Source of the DNA: Oceanimonas baumannii | GTDB lineage: Bacteria; Pseudomonadota; Gammaproteobacteria; Enterobacterales; Aeromonadaceae | DNA length: 64,000 bases | Assembly: GCF_002245495.1 (NCBI RefSeq) | Contig: NZ_NQJF01000003.1 | Span: 248,001-312,000, forward strand | Direction: 5' to 3' | Notes under the pieces: model-generated | Told to the model about the DNA's origin: nothing | Seen by the model: only the letters and a program-made list of their open reading frames with translations | Databases searched by the model: none | Shown here: in pieces, positions 53,093 through 62,244 of the stretch | Numbering within the stretch: the first letter of the stretch is position 1 | Layout: each line of letters begins with the position of its first letter | Made by a program: the position numbers and the translations under genes

Positions 53093-53104
53093 ATTGTTAA
53101 CAAT
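53093..53104. promoter_or_regulatory. Perfect palindrome upstream of tauR
   Basis: ATTGTTAACAAT lies 100 bp upstream of tauR and 12 bp past tauY. It matches the TnGTnnACnA pattern of FCD-type GntR operators and resembles the purine-region site at 30324. No 23-bp repeat pair was found here. Confidence 0.35.
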
Positions 53105-53115
53105 TTAATACACTT

Positions 53116-54540
53116 TTACAGTACTTCATCACGTAAATGATACCAATGATACAGCATACGCTGACCCATCCGGCGGAAGGGCGCAAACAGGTGCCCTGGC
53201 AACGGTGAGTTGTAGATGGGCAACTCAAAGCCTTCCTGGATGCCCGCAATACGCTGGGCCATGCGCCGGCCGGCGTGAGCCGAGAACATAACACCGTTGC
53301 CACCGTAACCCAGAGCGTAGAAGATCTGTTCCTTGTCATTGGGCTGATAGATACGCGGCATCATGTCGTGACTGACATCCACCCAGCCCCACCAGGAATA
53401 GTCTATCTGAATGCCCTTGAGCGGCGGAAACTTGCGGTGCAGACCATCGATCAACAGTTGCAGATGCTTGGGATTACCGGCATCGGCCCCGGTAATGGAG
53501 CTGCGGCTGCCAATTTGTACCCGATTGTCAGGCAACTTGCGATAATAATGACGCAAAGTCCGGGTGTCGGTGATCACTTCATTGGTCTTGAAGTTACAGG
53601 CGGCAATTTCCTGCTCGGTCAGCGGCCGGGTCACCAGCGAGTTTGACAGTATCGGCATGATCTTGCTGTTCAGGCTGGTATGCAGCCCCTGTGAGGTATA
53701 ACCGCCGGTAGCCACGCCCACGGCCCGCGCCTTTACCGTACCGCCCGGGGTCTTGATGTGATGTACCCCATTGATGGTTTCCCAACCCAGCACCGGACTT
53801 GACGGGTGAATAGTTGCACCCAGTTCCCGGGCCATACGATGGTATCCCTGGGCCAGCTTGAGCGGATGCACGCCAATACCCTCAGGCTCATGCATGGCAC
53901 CGACCGCCTCGGCCTCATCGACGTAGTCACGGCTTAAGGTAGATTTGTCGAGCAGCTCAGTGTGGTAATTGAACTGTTCACGCAGCACTTTGGCTTCCGC
54001 TTCCAGCTTGCGCATGGCTTTGTCGCGATGGGCAATATAGAGGTGGCCGCCAGTTTGAGGATCACAGTCGATATTGCCTTCCTTGATCAGGTTCTTGAAG
54101 GTATCAAAGCCTTCCTGTACCTCATCATGCATTTTGCGGGCAGTGCTCAGCCCCCAGCGTTTGACCCACTGGGAACGGGTCAGCCGGCCCGAAGCGTTCT
54201 GGGCCTGACCACCATTGCGGCTGGTACAGCCCCAGCTGACCTGGTTCGCTTCCAGTACGGTCGCCTTAATACCGTGCTCCTTGGCCAGGTGCAGAGCGGC
54301 GGACAGACCGGTAAAACCACTGCCGATGATCACCACATCGACATCCATGTCACCGGTCACGGGGCCATCATCCTCCGGCGGCGTTCCGGCAGTGGCAACC
54401 CAGTAGGTAGGAGCATACTGCTGACCCCGACCGGGCGTGGCCGCCACCAGGGGATCATAACTGGGATCGTAATGATCCAGCACGGTGTCGGCCTTGGCCG
54501 GCTGGCGGAAATCCGCCTGAGTGTTGTTGACCATATCCAT
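53116..54540 (-). CDS. tauY: FAD-dependent oxidoreductase, taurine dehydrogenase large subunit
   Basis: A 474-residue flavoprotein of the DadA/glycine oxidase family. The dinucleotide fold VVIIGSGFTGLSAALHLA has GSGFTG at 73-78, preceded by an atypical 60-residue extension. The C-terminal FAD contact is FYALGYGGNGVMFSAHAGR. Taurine dehydrogenase deaminates taurine oxidatively to sulfoacetaldehyde, the substrate of Xsc. It follows tauX by 38 nt under the shared tau operator. An alternative reading is a gamma-glutamylputrescine oxidase-like enzyme, but context favours TauY. Confidence 0.8.
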   Translation of the reverse strand: MDMVNNTQADFRQPAKADTVLDHYDPSYDPLVAATPGRGQQYAPTYWVATAGTPPEDDGPVTGDMDVDVVIIGSGFTGLSAALHLAKEHGIKATVLEANQVSWGCTSRNGGQAQNASGRLTRSQWVKRWGLSTARKMHDEVQEGFDTFKNLIKEGNIDCDPQTGGHLYIAHRDKAMRKLEAEAKVLREQFNYHTELLDKSTLSRDYVDEAEAVGAMHEPEGIGVHPLKLAQGYHRMARELGATIHPSSPVLGWETINGVHHIKTPGGTVKARAVGVATGGYTSQGLHTSLNSKIMPILSNSLVTRPLTEQEIAACNFKTNEVITDTRTLRHYYRKLPDNRVQIGSRSSITGADAGNPKHLQLLIDGLHRKFPPLKGIQIDYSWWGWVDVSHDMMPRIYQPNDKEQIFYALGYGGNGVMFSAHAGRRMAQRIAGIQEGFELPIYNSPLPGHLFAPFRRMGQRMLYHWYHLRDEVL

Positions 54541-54578
54541 ATTCGTGATTCCCGTTAACAGAGTGAGACTGCCGTGGC

Positions 54579-54974
54579 TTACTGGGGATCCAGCAGCGGA
54601 CGATCCTTGCGGAAGGCCTGCTTGAGCGCCAGCTTGCCGCCCTTCAGGGTGAACAAGTCCACTCCATCGGCTTCAATGCGACGGCCGTCCGGGGTGGTGG
54701 CACAGAAAGTCCACTGGGACACGCCCCGATCGCCCACCGCAAAGTGGCTGGTGTTGTTCCATTGCACATCCGGCATGGTGGTCCACACATTGACAAAGGC
54801 GGCAGCGACGGCATCGGCACCCTGAAAGCGGTTGCCGTGAGCTTCAGGGCCGGCGGCACCTTCAAATACCACATCGTCGGTCATGCAGGCCATTACGCCT
54901 TCAATATCATGGCGGTTAAAGGCGGCGAACAGCTGCTCCAGCAGCTCAGTGGTTTTCTGGTTTTCAGCGGACAT
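54579..54974 (-). CDS. tauX: NTF2/SnoaL-like protein, taurine dehydrogenase small subunit
   Basis: A 131-residue protein with the cone-shaped NTF2 fold: helix AAFNRHDIEGVMACMTDDVVFEG, split, then alternating strands ending FTLKGGKLALKQAFRKDRPLLDP. In taurine clusters with tauY such a small protein is annotated TauX. The start at 54974 has AGGGAG; ten extra residues are possible upstream. It is the first gene of the tauXY operon, 99 bp downstream of the nearer half-site of the operator. Confidence 0.78.
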   Translation of the reverse strand: MSAENQKTTELLEQLFAAFNRHDIEGVMACMTDDVVFEGAAGPEAHGNRFQGADAVAAAFVNVWTTMPDVQWNNTSHFAVGDRGVSQWTFCATTPDGRRIEADGVDLFTLKGGKLALKQAFRKDRPLLDPQ

Positions 54975-55072
54975 ATCAATTCTCCCTTGGCCAGCAAGTG
55001 GCAATGAATCATGGCCCGAAACACCAGGCCGTTTACATGCTCATAACATTAGGGGGAAAGGGGCAAGGGCCG

Positions 55073-55105
55073 GTAGCGCCAGTTACATGAATTAACTTGG
55101 ACCAC
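55073..55105 (-). promoter_or_regulatory. TauR operator candidate upstream of tauX
   Basis: On the minus strand GTGGTCCAAG (55105-55096) and CTGGCGCTAC (55082-55073) are direct repeats 23 bp apart. The downstream site extends to CCCTTGCCCC at 55069-55060, as in the xsc promoter. Confidence 0.65.
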
Positions 55106-55206
55106 CGCAAAAAAGCATCGGAAAAACGGGAAAAGAAAAGGCAAAAAACGGGAACGGCAACGCGGGGCAGAAACGATTCAGCCCCGGATACTAGCCTGTC
55201 AGGAAA

Positions 55207-55947
55207 TCAGCGAGCGCGGCCGGGCCGCTTTTTGGCTACGCCGGAAAAGACCACGTGCAGGTCGGTGGAAGCGGAGTCGCCGTCCAGGTTAAGTTTGGCT
55301 TCAATATGGTCCAGATGCTCGGTCATCTTTTGCAGAGCCGTGCTTTTGTCGCCACTCTCAATCGCGTTCAGCAGTATCTCATGCTCATTAAAAGAGCAAT
55401 GGGCCTGATGACCTACTTCGTACTGAGCGATAATCAACGAGGTCTGGGATACCACACTGCGCTGGAAATTAAGCAATGGCGTATTGTTGGCCATATGTGC
55501 CAACTCCAGATGGAACTCACCCGACAGCCGAATACCGCTACCCCGATCTCCTCGGGCAAAGGCATCCTGCTCTTCCTTCACCATGGCGCGCATGTGGGCC
55601 AGGCTTTCAGGAGTGGCATTTTCTACTGCCAGCTCAGTGACCGCCAGCTCCACCACCCGGCGGGCAGCGAAAATCTGCCGGGCTTCTTCCACGCTGGGTG
55701 CAGCCACCACGGCGCCCCGGTTGGGCCGAATGATCACCACCTGTTCGTGGGACAGACGCAGCAGTGCACGGCGGATAATGGTGCGGCTGACGCCGAAAAT
55801 TTCACCCAGCGCTTCCTCGCTGAGCTTGGTGCCCGGTGCCAGACGTTGTTCCAGAATGGCATCAAAAATATGTTCGTAGACGATATCGTCCTGGGTATTT
55901 GAGCTCGACTTGACAGGTCTTGGCTCCAGTTGACTGAGTGAACTCAT
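55207..55947 (-). CDS. GntR-family regulator with FCD domain
   Basis: A 246-residue FadR-type regulator. The winged helix occupies residues about 22-85 (IFDAILEQRLAPGTKLSEEAL and GVSRTIIRRALLRLS), the all-helical FCD effector domain the rest, with metal-ligand histidines in FHLELAHMANN and EHEIL/HLDHI. It is encoded on the same strand as, and directly downstream of, the xdhABC-guaD operon, separated by a terminator, so it has its own promoter. Palindromes of the FCD type occur at its own promoter and at puuE-uraH, so it is the best candidate for the purine catabolism repressor. Confidence 0.88.
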   Translation of the reverse strand: MSSLSQLEPRPVKSSSNTQDDIVYEHIFDAILEQRLAPGTKLSEEALGEIFGVSRTIIRRALLRLSHEQVVIIRPNRGAVVAAPSVEEARQIFAARRVVELAVTELAVENATPESLAHMRAMVKEEQDAFARGDRGSGIRLSGEFHLELAHMANNTPLLNFQRSVVSQTSLIIAQYEVGHQAHCSFNEHEILLNAIESGDKSTALQKMTEHLDHIEAKLNLDGDSASTDLHVVFSGVAKKRPGRAR

Positions 55948-56018
55948 ACGTTGGTTTCCAGTTGCGGCATTAGCTGTGCTGGCTGGGCAGCATCATCTTG
56001 ACTATTGCCAGTTAATAA

Positions 56019-56042
56019 ATTGTTACATATCACGTATACAAT
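56019..56042. promoter_or_regulatory. Dyad operator candidate upstream of the GntR/FCD gene
   Basis: A 24-bp element starts with ATTGTTA and ends with GTATACAAT, giving an outer ATTGT/ACAAT dyad. Its right half repeats the right half of the perfect palindrome at 30324-30335. It is 72 bp upstream of the regulator start. Confidence 0.45.
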
Positions 56043-56094
56043 CTAACGCTCTTTCTACCGAGGTAACAGTCGCAATGTCAAAGTCTGTGACTGA

Positions 56095-56123
56095 ACACAA
56101 AAAACGCCCTGCCTGGGCGTTTT
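56095..56123. terminator. Terminator after guaD
   Basis: AAAACGCCC-tgcct-GGGCGTTTT forms a 9-bp perfect stem between the guaD stop and the GntR promoter. The T run on the minus strand ends the xdhABC-guaD transcript. Confidence 0.88.
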
Positions 56124-56150
56124 GTTATGCTTGGATAGCATTTGCTGCTT

Positions 56151-57461
56151 TTAAGCGTCTTCACGCCGGTGCTGACATTCACCGTACACATAGGTTTCGG
56201 CAATGACGCGGTCGTCTCCCAGCATCATAAGTACGAAGAGTTTTTCATACAGGTTTTGCGTATTTTGTATCCGCGCCTTCATCAACGGAGTGGCCTCCAG
56301 ATCCACGACCAGAAAGTCGGCTTCCTTGCCCGGCAGCAGGTTACCCAGCTTATCATCCAGACTCAGTGACTCGGCACCGCCCAGCGTAGCCAGGTAAAAG
56401 GCCTTGAGCGGATGCAGCTTGTGCTGCCGCAGCTGCTGGATTTTGTAGGCCTCGTTGATGGTCTGCAGCATGGAGAAGCTGGTGCCCGCCCCTACATCGG
56501 TGCCCAGACCGACCCGGATCTGGTGTTGTTCCGCCGAAGGCAGATCAAACAGGCCGGAGCCCAGGAACAGGTTGGACGTCGGGCAATGGGATATGACCGA
56601 GCCGGTCGCGCCCATGCGCTCGCTTTCTTCCTGTTCCAGATGCACCGCATGAGCAAACACCGAACGCTCCCCCAGCAGGCCGAAGTGATCGTATACGTCC
56701 AGGTAGCCCTTTTGCTCCGGGAACAGGGATTTGACCCATGCTATTTCCTGCTTGTTTTCCGACAGATGCGTCTGCATATACAAGTCGTCGTACTCACTCA
56801 TCAGCCGGCCAGCCTCCGTCAGTTGTTCGGCAGTGCTGGTCGGGGCAAAACGCGGGGTGACCGCATACAACTGGCGCCCCTGCTTGTGCCAGCGTTCGAT
56901 CAGTTCCCGGCTGTCAGCATAGGAAGACGCCGCGGTGTCCAGCAGAAACTCAGGCGCATTGCGATCCATCATCACCTTGCCGGCAATCATGCGGGTGTTA
57001 CGCCTGGCCGACTCGGTAAAGAAAGCGTCTACCGCCTGCTTGTGCACGGTACCGAACACCATGGCGGTGGTGGTGCCGTTGCGCAACAGTTCATCCAGGA
57101 ACACCCCGGCCACGCGCGCGGCATGGGCCTCATCGGCAAATTTGCGCTCTTCCGGAAAGGTGTAGTTATTCAGCCAGTCCAGCAACTGATCGCCATAGGA
57201 GGCGATCATCTCGGTCTGGGGAAAGTGAATGTGGGTGTCAATAAAACCCGGGGTGATCAACCGGTTTTTCAGCGTGATCACTTGAGTGCCTTCGGGCAGC
57301 CGGTCCAGTACCTCGGGTGCCGGGCCGACATCCTGAATATGACCATCGGCCACCACCAGGACACCGTCCTCATGCCAGGCAAAGGAATGGTCGAGGCCGA
57401 CTCTGGCCGGGTCACCCAGGCTGTAAAGAATGGCGGCGCGATAGGCCACGGGTTGCGTCAT
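56151..57461 (-). CDS. guaD: Guanine deaminase
   Basis: A 436-residue zinc amidohydrolase. Zinc ligands are H77 and H79 in IDTHIHFPQTEMI, the histidine in MQTHLSENKQEI, the FAHAVHL motif and D in GLGTDVGAGTSFSML. It deaminates guanine to xanthine for XdhABC. It starts 29 nt after xdhC and is the last gene of the operon. The length matches E. coli GuaD. Confidence 0.93.
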   Translation of the reverse strand: MTQPVAYRAAILYSLGDPARVGLDHSFAWHEDGVLVVADGHIQDVGPAPEVLDRLPEGTQVITLKNRLITPGFIDTHIHFPQTEMIASYGDQLLDWLNNYTFPEERKFADEAHAARVAGVFLDELLRNGTTTAMVFGTVHKQAVDAFFTESARRNTRMIAGKVMMDRNAPEFLLDTAASSYADSRELIERWHKQGRQLYAVTPRFAPTSTAEQLTEAGRLMSEYDDLYMQTHLSENKQEIAWVKSLFPEQKGYLDVYDHFGLLGERSVFAHAVHLEQEESERMGATGSVISHCPTSNLFLGSGLFDLPSAEQHQIRVGLGTDVGAGTSFSMLQTINEAYKIQQLRQHKLHPLKAFYLATLGGAESLSLDDKLGNLLPGKEADFLVVDLEATPLMKARIQNTQNLYEKLFVLMMLGDDRVIAETYVYGECQHRREDA

Positions 57462-57490
57462 TTCTGCGCGTCTCCTTGAAATCAGTAAAA

Positions 57491-58318
57491 TCAGGCGTGC
57501 TCGGTCTGAAGCATGGCGGAGGCAGTTTCCTGAGCCTTGATCGCATCACCAGCCTGATAGGCGGAAATCAGCTGACCAGCCACCGACACGGCGATCTCCG
57601 CCGGGTGCTTACCCGCTACCTCGGGCAGGCCGATAGGACACACCATGCTGGCCAGCGCGGCGTCGTCAAAGCCCCGTTCCCGCAGCCGGTAATCAAAACG
57701 CTTGCGCTTGGTACGCGAGCCGATCACCCCGAAATAACGGGCGTCGCCCCGTTTGAGAATACGGGCACACAGTTCAAGATCCAGCTGGTGGTTGTGAGTC
57801 ATCACCAGGTAATAGCTGCCCGGTGGCTGCTCAGTCACCTCGTCCACTGGCTCATCGCTGACCAGGGCAGTCACGCCTTCGGGCAGCTCGGCGGGAAACT
57901 CCTCGGCACGGGAATCCACCCAGGTGATGCGAAACGGCAGCGTCGCCAGCACATGCACCAGGGCCTTGGCGACGTGACCGGCACCAAACAGCACCAGATG
58001 ATGACGCGGCCGTACTACCGGCTCCAGCATGATAGTGGCCATGCCGCCACAGCACTGACCCAGATTGGCCCCCAGGTTAAAGCGCTCGACACACATCTGC
58101 TGTTCGCCACCGGCCAGCATTTTCCGCGCCAGCTCCAGGGCCTTGTATTCCAGATGACCGCCGCCAATGGTGGCGTAACACCCGCTTTCCGTCACCAGCA
58201 TTTTGGTACCGCTGTCCCGCGGGGTGGAGCCCTTGTGCTCCACCACGGTGACCATGACGCAAGGCTCCCCTTTTTGCTCCAGCTCGGCCAGGATTTGAAT
58301 CCAGTTGTCCTTGAACAT
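57491..58318 (-). CDS. xdhC: Xanthine dehydrogenase accessory protein
   Basis: A 275-residue XdhC/CoxI protein. The N-terminal domain has VTVVEHKGSTPRDSGTKML and GCYATIGGGHLEYKAL; the C-terminal Rossmann domain begins HLVLFGAGHVAKALVHVL and ends with YFGVIGSRTKRKRF and GLPEVAGKHPAEIA. It binds molybdenum cofactor and helps its sulfuration and insertion into XdhB. It lies 44 nt after xdhB. Confidence 0.93.
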   Translation of the reverse strand: MFKDNWIQILAELEQKGEPCVMVTVVEHKGSTPRDSGTKMLVTESGCYATIGGGHLEYKALELARKMLAGGEQQMCVERFNLGANLGQCCGGMATIMLEPVVRPRHHLVLFGAGHVAKALVHVLATLPFRITWVDSRAEEFPAELPEGVTALVSDEPVDEVTEQPPGSYYLVMTHNHQLDLELCARILKRGDARYFGVIGSRTKRKRFDYRLRERGFDDAALASMVCPIGLPEVAGKHPAEIAVSVAGQLISAYQAGDAIKAQETASAMLQTEHA

Positions 58319-58362
58319 GTGTTGCTCCCGGGGCAGCGTACCGCCCCTGTTAGCCGAATGGT

Positions 58363-60762
58363 TTACTTGGCGGTCACCGGCACATCACTGGCGGCTTCGT
58401 GTTGCTCCACCAGTTCGTGCATTTGCTCCACCGCCCACAACACCCGCTCGGGGGTAGCCGGCGCATCAATGTGCGGATAGCGGCGATAACCGGATACACT
58501 GGCCACCGCGTCTTTCAGTGCACACCATACTGCCATGCCCAGCATAAAGGGCGGCTCGCCCACGGCTTTGGAATGGAATACGGTATCTTCCGGATTCTTG
58601 CGGTTTTCCACCAGCTTGACCCGGAAGTCCACCGGCATGTCGGCGACGGCCGGAATCTTGTAACTGGCAGGCCCCGAGGTCATCAGCCGGCCCTTGTCAT
58701 TCCATACCAGCTCTTCGGTAGTGAGCCAGCCGGCCCCCTGCAGGAAGGCCCCTTCTACCTGGCCGATGTCGATGGCCGGGTTCAGAGAGTCACCCACATC
58801 ATGCAGGATATCGGTGCGCAGCAGCTTGTATTCGCCGGTCAGGGTATCCACCACGACCTCGGCACAGGCAGCACCGTAAGCAAAGTAGTAGAAGGGCCGG
58901 CCCGAGCCACTGGCGTGGTCGTAATAGATCTTCGGGGTCTTGTAAAAGCCGGTGCTCGACAGCGATACCTGGTTGAAGTAGGCCAGCTGCACAAACTCCT
59001 GAAACGACATCAGGGTATGGCGGATCTGTACGAAGTTGTTTTTGAACACCACTTCTTCCGGGCTGACCTGGAAATGCCCTGCCGCCCAGTCGATCAGCCG
59101 CTGCTTGATGGTACGGGCAGCATTTTGTGCAGCCTTGCCATTCAGATCGGTACCACTTGATGCCGCCGTGGGTGAGGTGTTGGGCACCTTGTCGGTATTG
59201 GTGGCAGTGATCTGAATACGGTCAATGTCCACCTGAAACTCTTCCGCGACCACCTGGGCCACCTTGATATTCAGGCCCTGCCCCATTTCGGTGCCACCGT
59301 GATTGAGGTGAATGCTGCCATCGGTGTAGACGTGGATCAGCGCCCCGGCCTGGTTAAGGAAAGTGGCGGTGAAAGAGATACCAAACTTCACCGGGGTGAT
59401 GGCAATCCCTTTTTTCAGAATAGGGCTCTGAGCATTGAAGTCCCGGATCTGCTCACGCCGTTTGGCGTATTCGGACGACAGCTCCAGATCATTCACCAGC
59501 TCGTGAATAATGTTATGTTCCACCGGCTGATGATAATGGGTGACATTACGTTCGGTCTTGCCATAGAAGTTCACTTTACGGATTTCGAGCGGGTCTTTGC
59601 CCAGGTATGAGGCGATCTCGTCCATCACATGCTCGATAGTCATCATCCCCTGAGGACCACCAAAGCCGCGGTAGGCGGTATTGGATGCAGTGTTGGTCTT
59701 GCAGCGGTGACCAATCACAGTGGCATCGCCCAGATAATAGGCATTGTCCGAGTGGAACATCGCCCTATCGACAATGGATGAGGACAGATCCGGCGAATAA
59801 CCACAGTTACCGGACACGGTGATTTCGGAGGCCTGAATACGACCCTGCTCGTCAAAACCAATTTTGTACTGGTTGTAGAAGGGGTGACGCTTGCCGGTCA
59901 TAATCATATCTTCCATACGCGGCAACCGCATCTTGGCCGGACGGCCGGTCAGACGAGCAACCACTGCGGCCATGCAGGCCGGGCCGGCAGCCTGGGTTTC
60001 CTTGCCACCGAAACCGCCCCCCATGCGGCGCATGTCGATAACCACTTTGTTCATCGGCACGTCCAGAACACTGGCCACCAGCTTTTGTATCTCGGTGGGG
60101 TTCTGGCTGGAAGTAAAGACCATCATGCCGCCATCTTCGGCTGGCACCACGGAGCTGATCTGGGTTTCCAGATAAAAATGCTCCTGACCACCAATGTGCA
60201 GGCTGCCTTCGATCACGTGCCTGGCCTTTTTCAGGCCGGCAGCGGAATCACCCCGTTGCTGCTTGTGACTTTCGGTGAGGAACAACTCTTTTTCCAGCGC
60301 CTCTTCCACCGACAGTACCGCCGGCAGCTCTTCATACTCCACAATAGCCGCCATTGCCGCCTTACGGGCAGTTTCTAGATCATTGGCCGCTACCGCCAGC
60401 ACCGGCTGACCGTAGTATTCCACCTTGCCGTCTGCCAGCAGGGGATCACCGGCAAGCACCGGGCCGATATCCAGCTCGCCGGGTACATCTTGGGCGGTAA
60501 TGGCAATGGCCACACCGGGGAAGTCGTAACAGGGGCTGACATCCAGCTTGGTGATACGGGCATGGGCCTTATCGGACAACCGGGCATACACATGTAACTG
60601 GTTGGGAAACTCCAGCCGATCATCAATGTACTGCGCCTCACCGGATACCTGCCGGGCGGCGCTGTCGTGAGGCACACTCCGGCCCACACCGGTTTGCAGT
60701 TCCTGTTTCATTTTCGCCATCATTTCATCGATGGTGAGCGTGTTCTGAGGTTTGTTAGACAT
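58363..60762 (-). CDS. xdhB: Xanthine dehydrogenase molybdopterin-binding subunit
   Basis: A 799-residue catalytic subunit of the two-component bacterial XDH type. Motifs include GGGFGGKETQAAG, the arginine-bearing AYRGFGGPQGM of the purine site and NHGGTEMGQGLNIKVAQ; the active-site glutamate lies in KAVGEPPFMLGMAV. It oxidises hypoxanthine and xanthine to urate. Its start overlaps the xdhA stop by 8 nt. Confidence 0.94.
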   Translation of the reverse strand: MSNKPQNTLTIDEMMAKMKQELQTGVGRSVPHDSAARQVSGEAQYIDDRLEFPNQLHVYARLSDKAHARITKLDVSPCYDFPGVAIAITAQDVPGELDIGPVLAGDPLLADGKVEYYGQPVLAVAANDLETARKAAMAAIVEYEELPAVLSVEEALEKELFLTESHKQQRGDSAAGLKKARHVIEGSLHIGGQEHFYLETQISSVVPAEDGGMMVFTSSQNPTEIQKLVASVLDVPMNKVVIDMRRMGGGFGGKETQAAGPACMAAVVARLTGRPAKMRLPRMEDMIMTGKRHPFYNQYKIGFDEQGRIQASEITVSGNCGYSPDLSSSIVDRAMFHSDNAYYLGDATVIGHRCKTNTASNTAYRGFGGPQGMMTIEHVMDEIASYLGKDPLEIRKVNFYGKTERNVTHYHQPVEHNIIHELVNDLELSSEYAKRREQIRDFNAQSPILKKGIAITPVKFGISFTATFLNQAGALIHVYTDGSIHLNHGGTEMGQGLNIKVAQVVAEEFQVDIDRIQITATNTDKVPNTSPTAASSGTDLNGKAAQNAARTIKQRLIDWAAGHFQVSPEEVVFKNNFVQIRHTLMSFQEFVQLAYFNQVSLSSTGFYKTPKIYYDHASGSGRPFYYFAYGAACAEVVVDTLTGEYKLLRTDILHDVGDSLNPAIDIGQVEGAFLQGAGWLTTEELVWNDKGRLMTSGPASYKIPAVADMPVDFRVKLVENRKNPEDTVFHSKAVGEPPFMLGMAVWCALKDAVASVSGYRRYPHIDAPATPERVLWAVEQMHELVEQHEAASDVPVTAK

Positions 60763-62200
60763 AAGACGTCACCCTGGTTTCCAGTTTCAGATCCTGTTGC
60801 TCGATAAAGCACTTGTACAGCAGGTTGGCCGCGGTTCTGGTGCGATATTCCTTGCTGGCACGAAAGTCCGACAGCGGCTCAAAGTCGGCCTCAAGAGCCT
60901 TCATCGCGGCCTTGACGGTAACCATGCTCCAGGGCTGACCAACCAGCGCTTGCTCACAGCCGGCGGCCCGTTTGGGAGTGGCAGCCATGCCGCCAAAGCC
61001 GATGCAGGCGGCGGTGACAGTGCCGTTTTCAATGGTCAGGTTAAAAGCGCCGCAGACCGCAGAAATATCGTCGTCTAACCGTTTGGACAGCTTGTATACC
61101 CTGAAGTGCTGATTGGCGCTGGGCTTGGGCACGATAATGCGCTCAATAAATTCGCCCGGTTCCTGGGCAGTGACCTTGTAACTGAGGAAGTAGTCTTCCA
61201 CCGGCAGCTCGCGCACCCGGTCACCCTTACGCAGAACCAACGTCGCGTTAAGGGCAATCAGTACCGGTGGTGCGTCACCAATGGGAGAAGCATTACCAAT
61301 GTTGCCGCCCAGGGTGCCCTGGTTACGGATTTGCAGTGAAGCAAAGCGGTGCAGCAGCTCGCCGAAATCCGGATAGTAATTGCTCAGAGCCTCGTAGCTG
61401 TCACTCAAACTGCGGGCAGCACCAATAACCAGCCCGGCATCGGTTTCTTCCAGCGTTTTCATATCCGCCACATTGCCCACATAGATCATGGTAGGCAGCT
61501 CACGATGGAACTGGGTCACTTCCAGCGCCAAGTCGGTGCCGCCGGCCAGCAGTCTTGCGTCCGGGTGCTGTTCCAGCAACGCAGCCAGTTCATCGCTGGA
61601 GGTGGGCGAAAAACACACCTTGTCGTCACCGTTCAGGGTGACCAGGGTATCGGTTTCCATTTTCGCCAGGCGGGCAACCAGCTGCTGCTCATAACGGGAG
61701 AACTCATCCGCCAGCTGGGGCTGCTCGGCGATTGCCTTGGCAGCATCCACAATGGGCCGGTAGCCGGTACAGCGGCACAGGTTGCCGGCCAGCGCCTCAA
61801 AGATGTCATGTTGATCGGCAGACGGCTTGTTTTTGCTGAGCGCAAACATCGACATGATAAAACCCGGGGTGCAAAAGCCGCACTGGGAGCCGTGGAAATC
61901 AACCATGGCCTGCTGCACCGGGTGCAGGCTGCCGTCCTTCGATTTCAGGTCTTCCACGGTGATCAGTTGCTTGCCATGCAGCGCCGGAACAAAGGTCAGA
62001 CAGGAGTTGACCGAGCGATAGCGAATACGATCGCCGTCACGTTCACCCAGCACCACGGTACAGGCACCACAGTCTCCCGAACCACAGCCTTCCTTGGTGC
62101 CGGTCTTGCCAATGCGGGTGCGCAGATAATTGAGCACCGTCATATTGGGGGACAGGTTTTGTTCCTGTCGCAGCTCCTGATTTAACAGAAAAGTGATCAC
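60755..62200 (-). CDS. xdhA: Xanthine dehydrogenase small subunit (2Fe-2S and FAD)
   Basis: A 481-residue electron-transfer subunit. The plant-type 2Fe-2S cluster uses C39, C44, C47 and C67; the second cluster uses C107, C110, C142 and C144 (QCGFCTPG and NLCRCTGYRP). The FAD domain follows, with LLAGGTDLALEV and GTLGGNIGNASPIGD. First gene of xdhABC-guaD, with 230 bp of AT-rich sequence before the divergent MFS gene. Confidence 0.94.
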   Translation of the reverse strand: MITFLLNQELRQEQNLSPNMTVLNYLRTRIGKTGTKEGCGSGDCGACTVVLGERDGDRIRYRSVNSCLTFVPALHGKQLITVEDLKSKDGSLHPVQQAMVDFHGSQCGFCTPGFIMSMFALSKNKPSADQHDIFEALAGNLCRCTGYRPIVDAAKAIAEQPQLADEFSRYEQQLVARLAKMETDTLVTLNGDDKVCFSPTSSDELAALLEQHPDARLLAGGTDLALEVTQFHRELPTMIYVGNVADMKTLEETDAGLVIGAARSLSDSYEALSNYYPDFGELLHRFASLQIRNQGTLGGNIGNASPIGDAPPVLIALNATLVLRKGDRVRELPVEDYFLSYKVTAQEPGEFIERIIVPKPSANQHFRVYKLSKRLDDDISAVCGAFNLTIENGTVTAACIGFGGMAATPKRAAGCEQALVGQPWSMVTVKAAMKALEADFEPLSDFRASKEYRTRTAANLLYKCFIEQQDLKLETRVTSYV

Positions 62201-62244
62201 GGCTTGCCTCCTTCGGGGGTTACAACGTCTGGCCGAACAGATGA

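Noticed and set aside
56412-57479. A 355-codon plus-strand frame
   Set aside because: Antisense to guaD, whose zinc ligands and operon position are clear.
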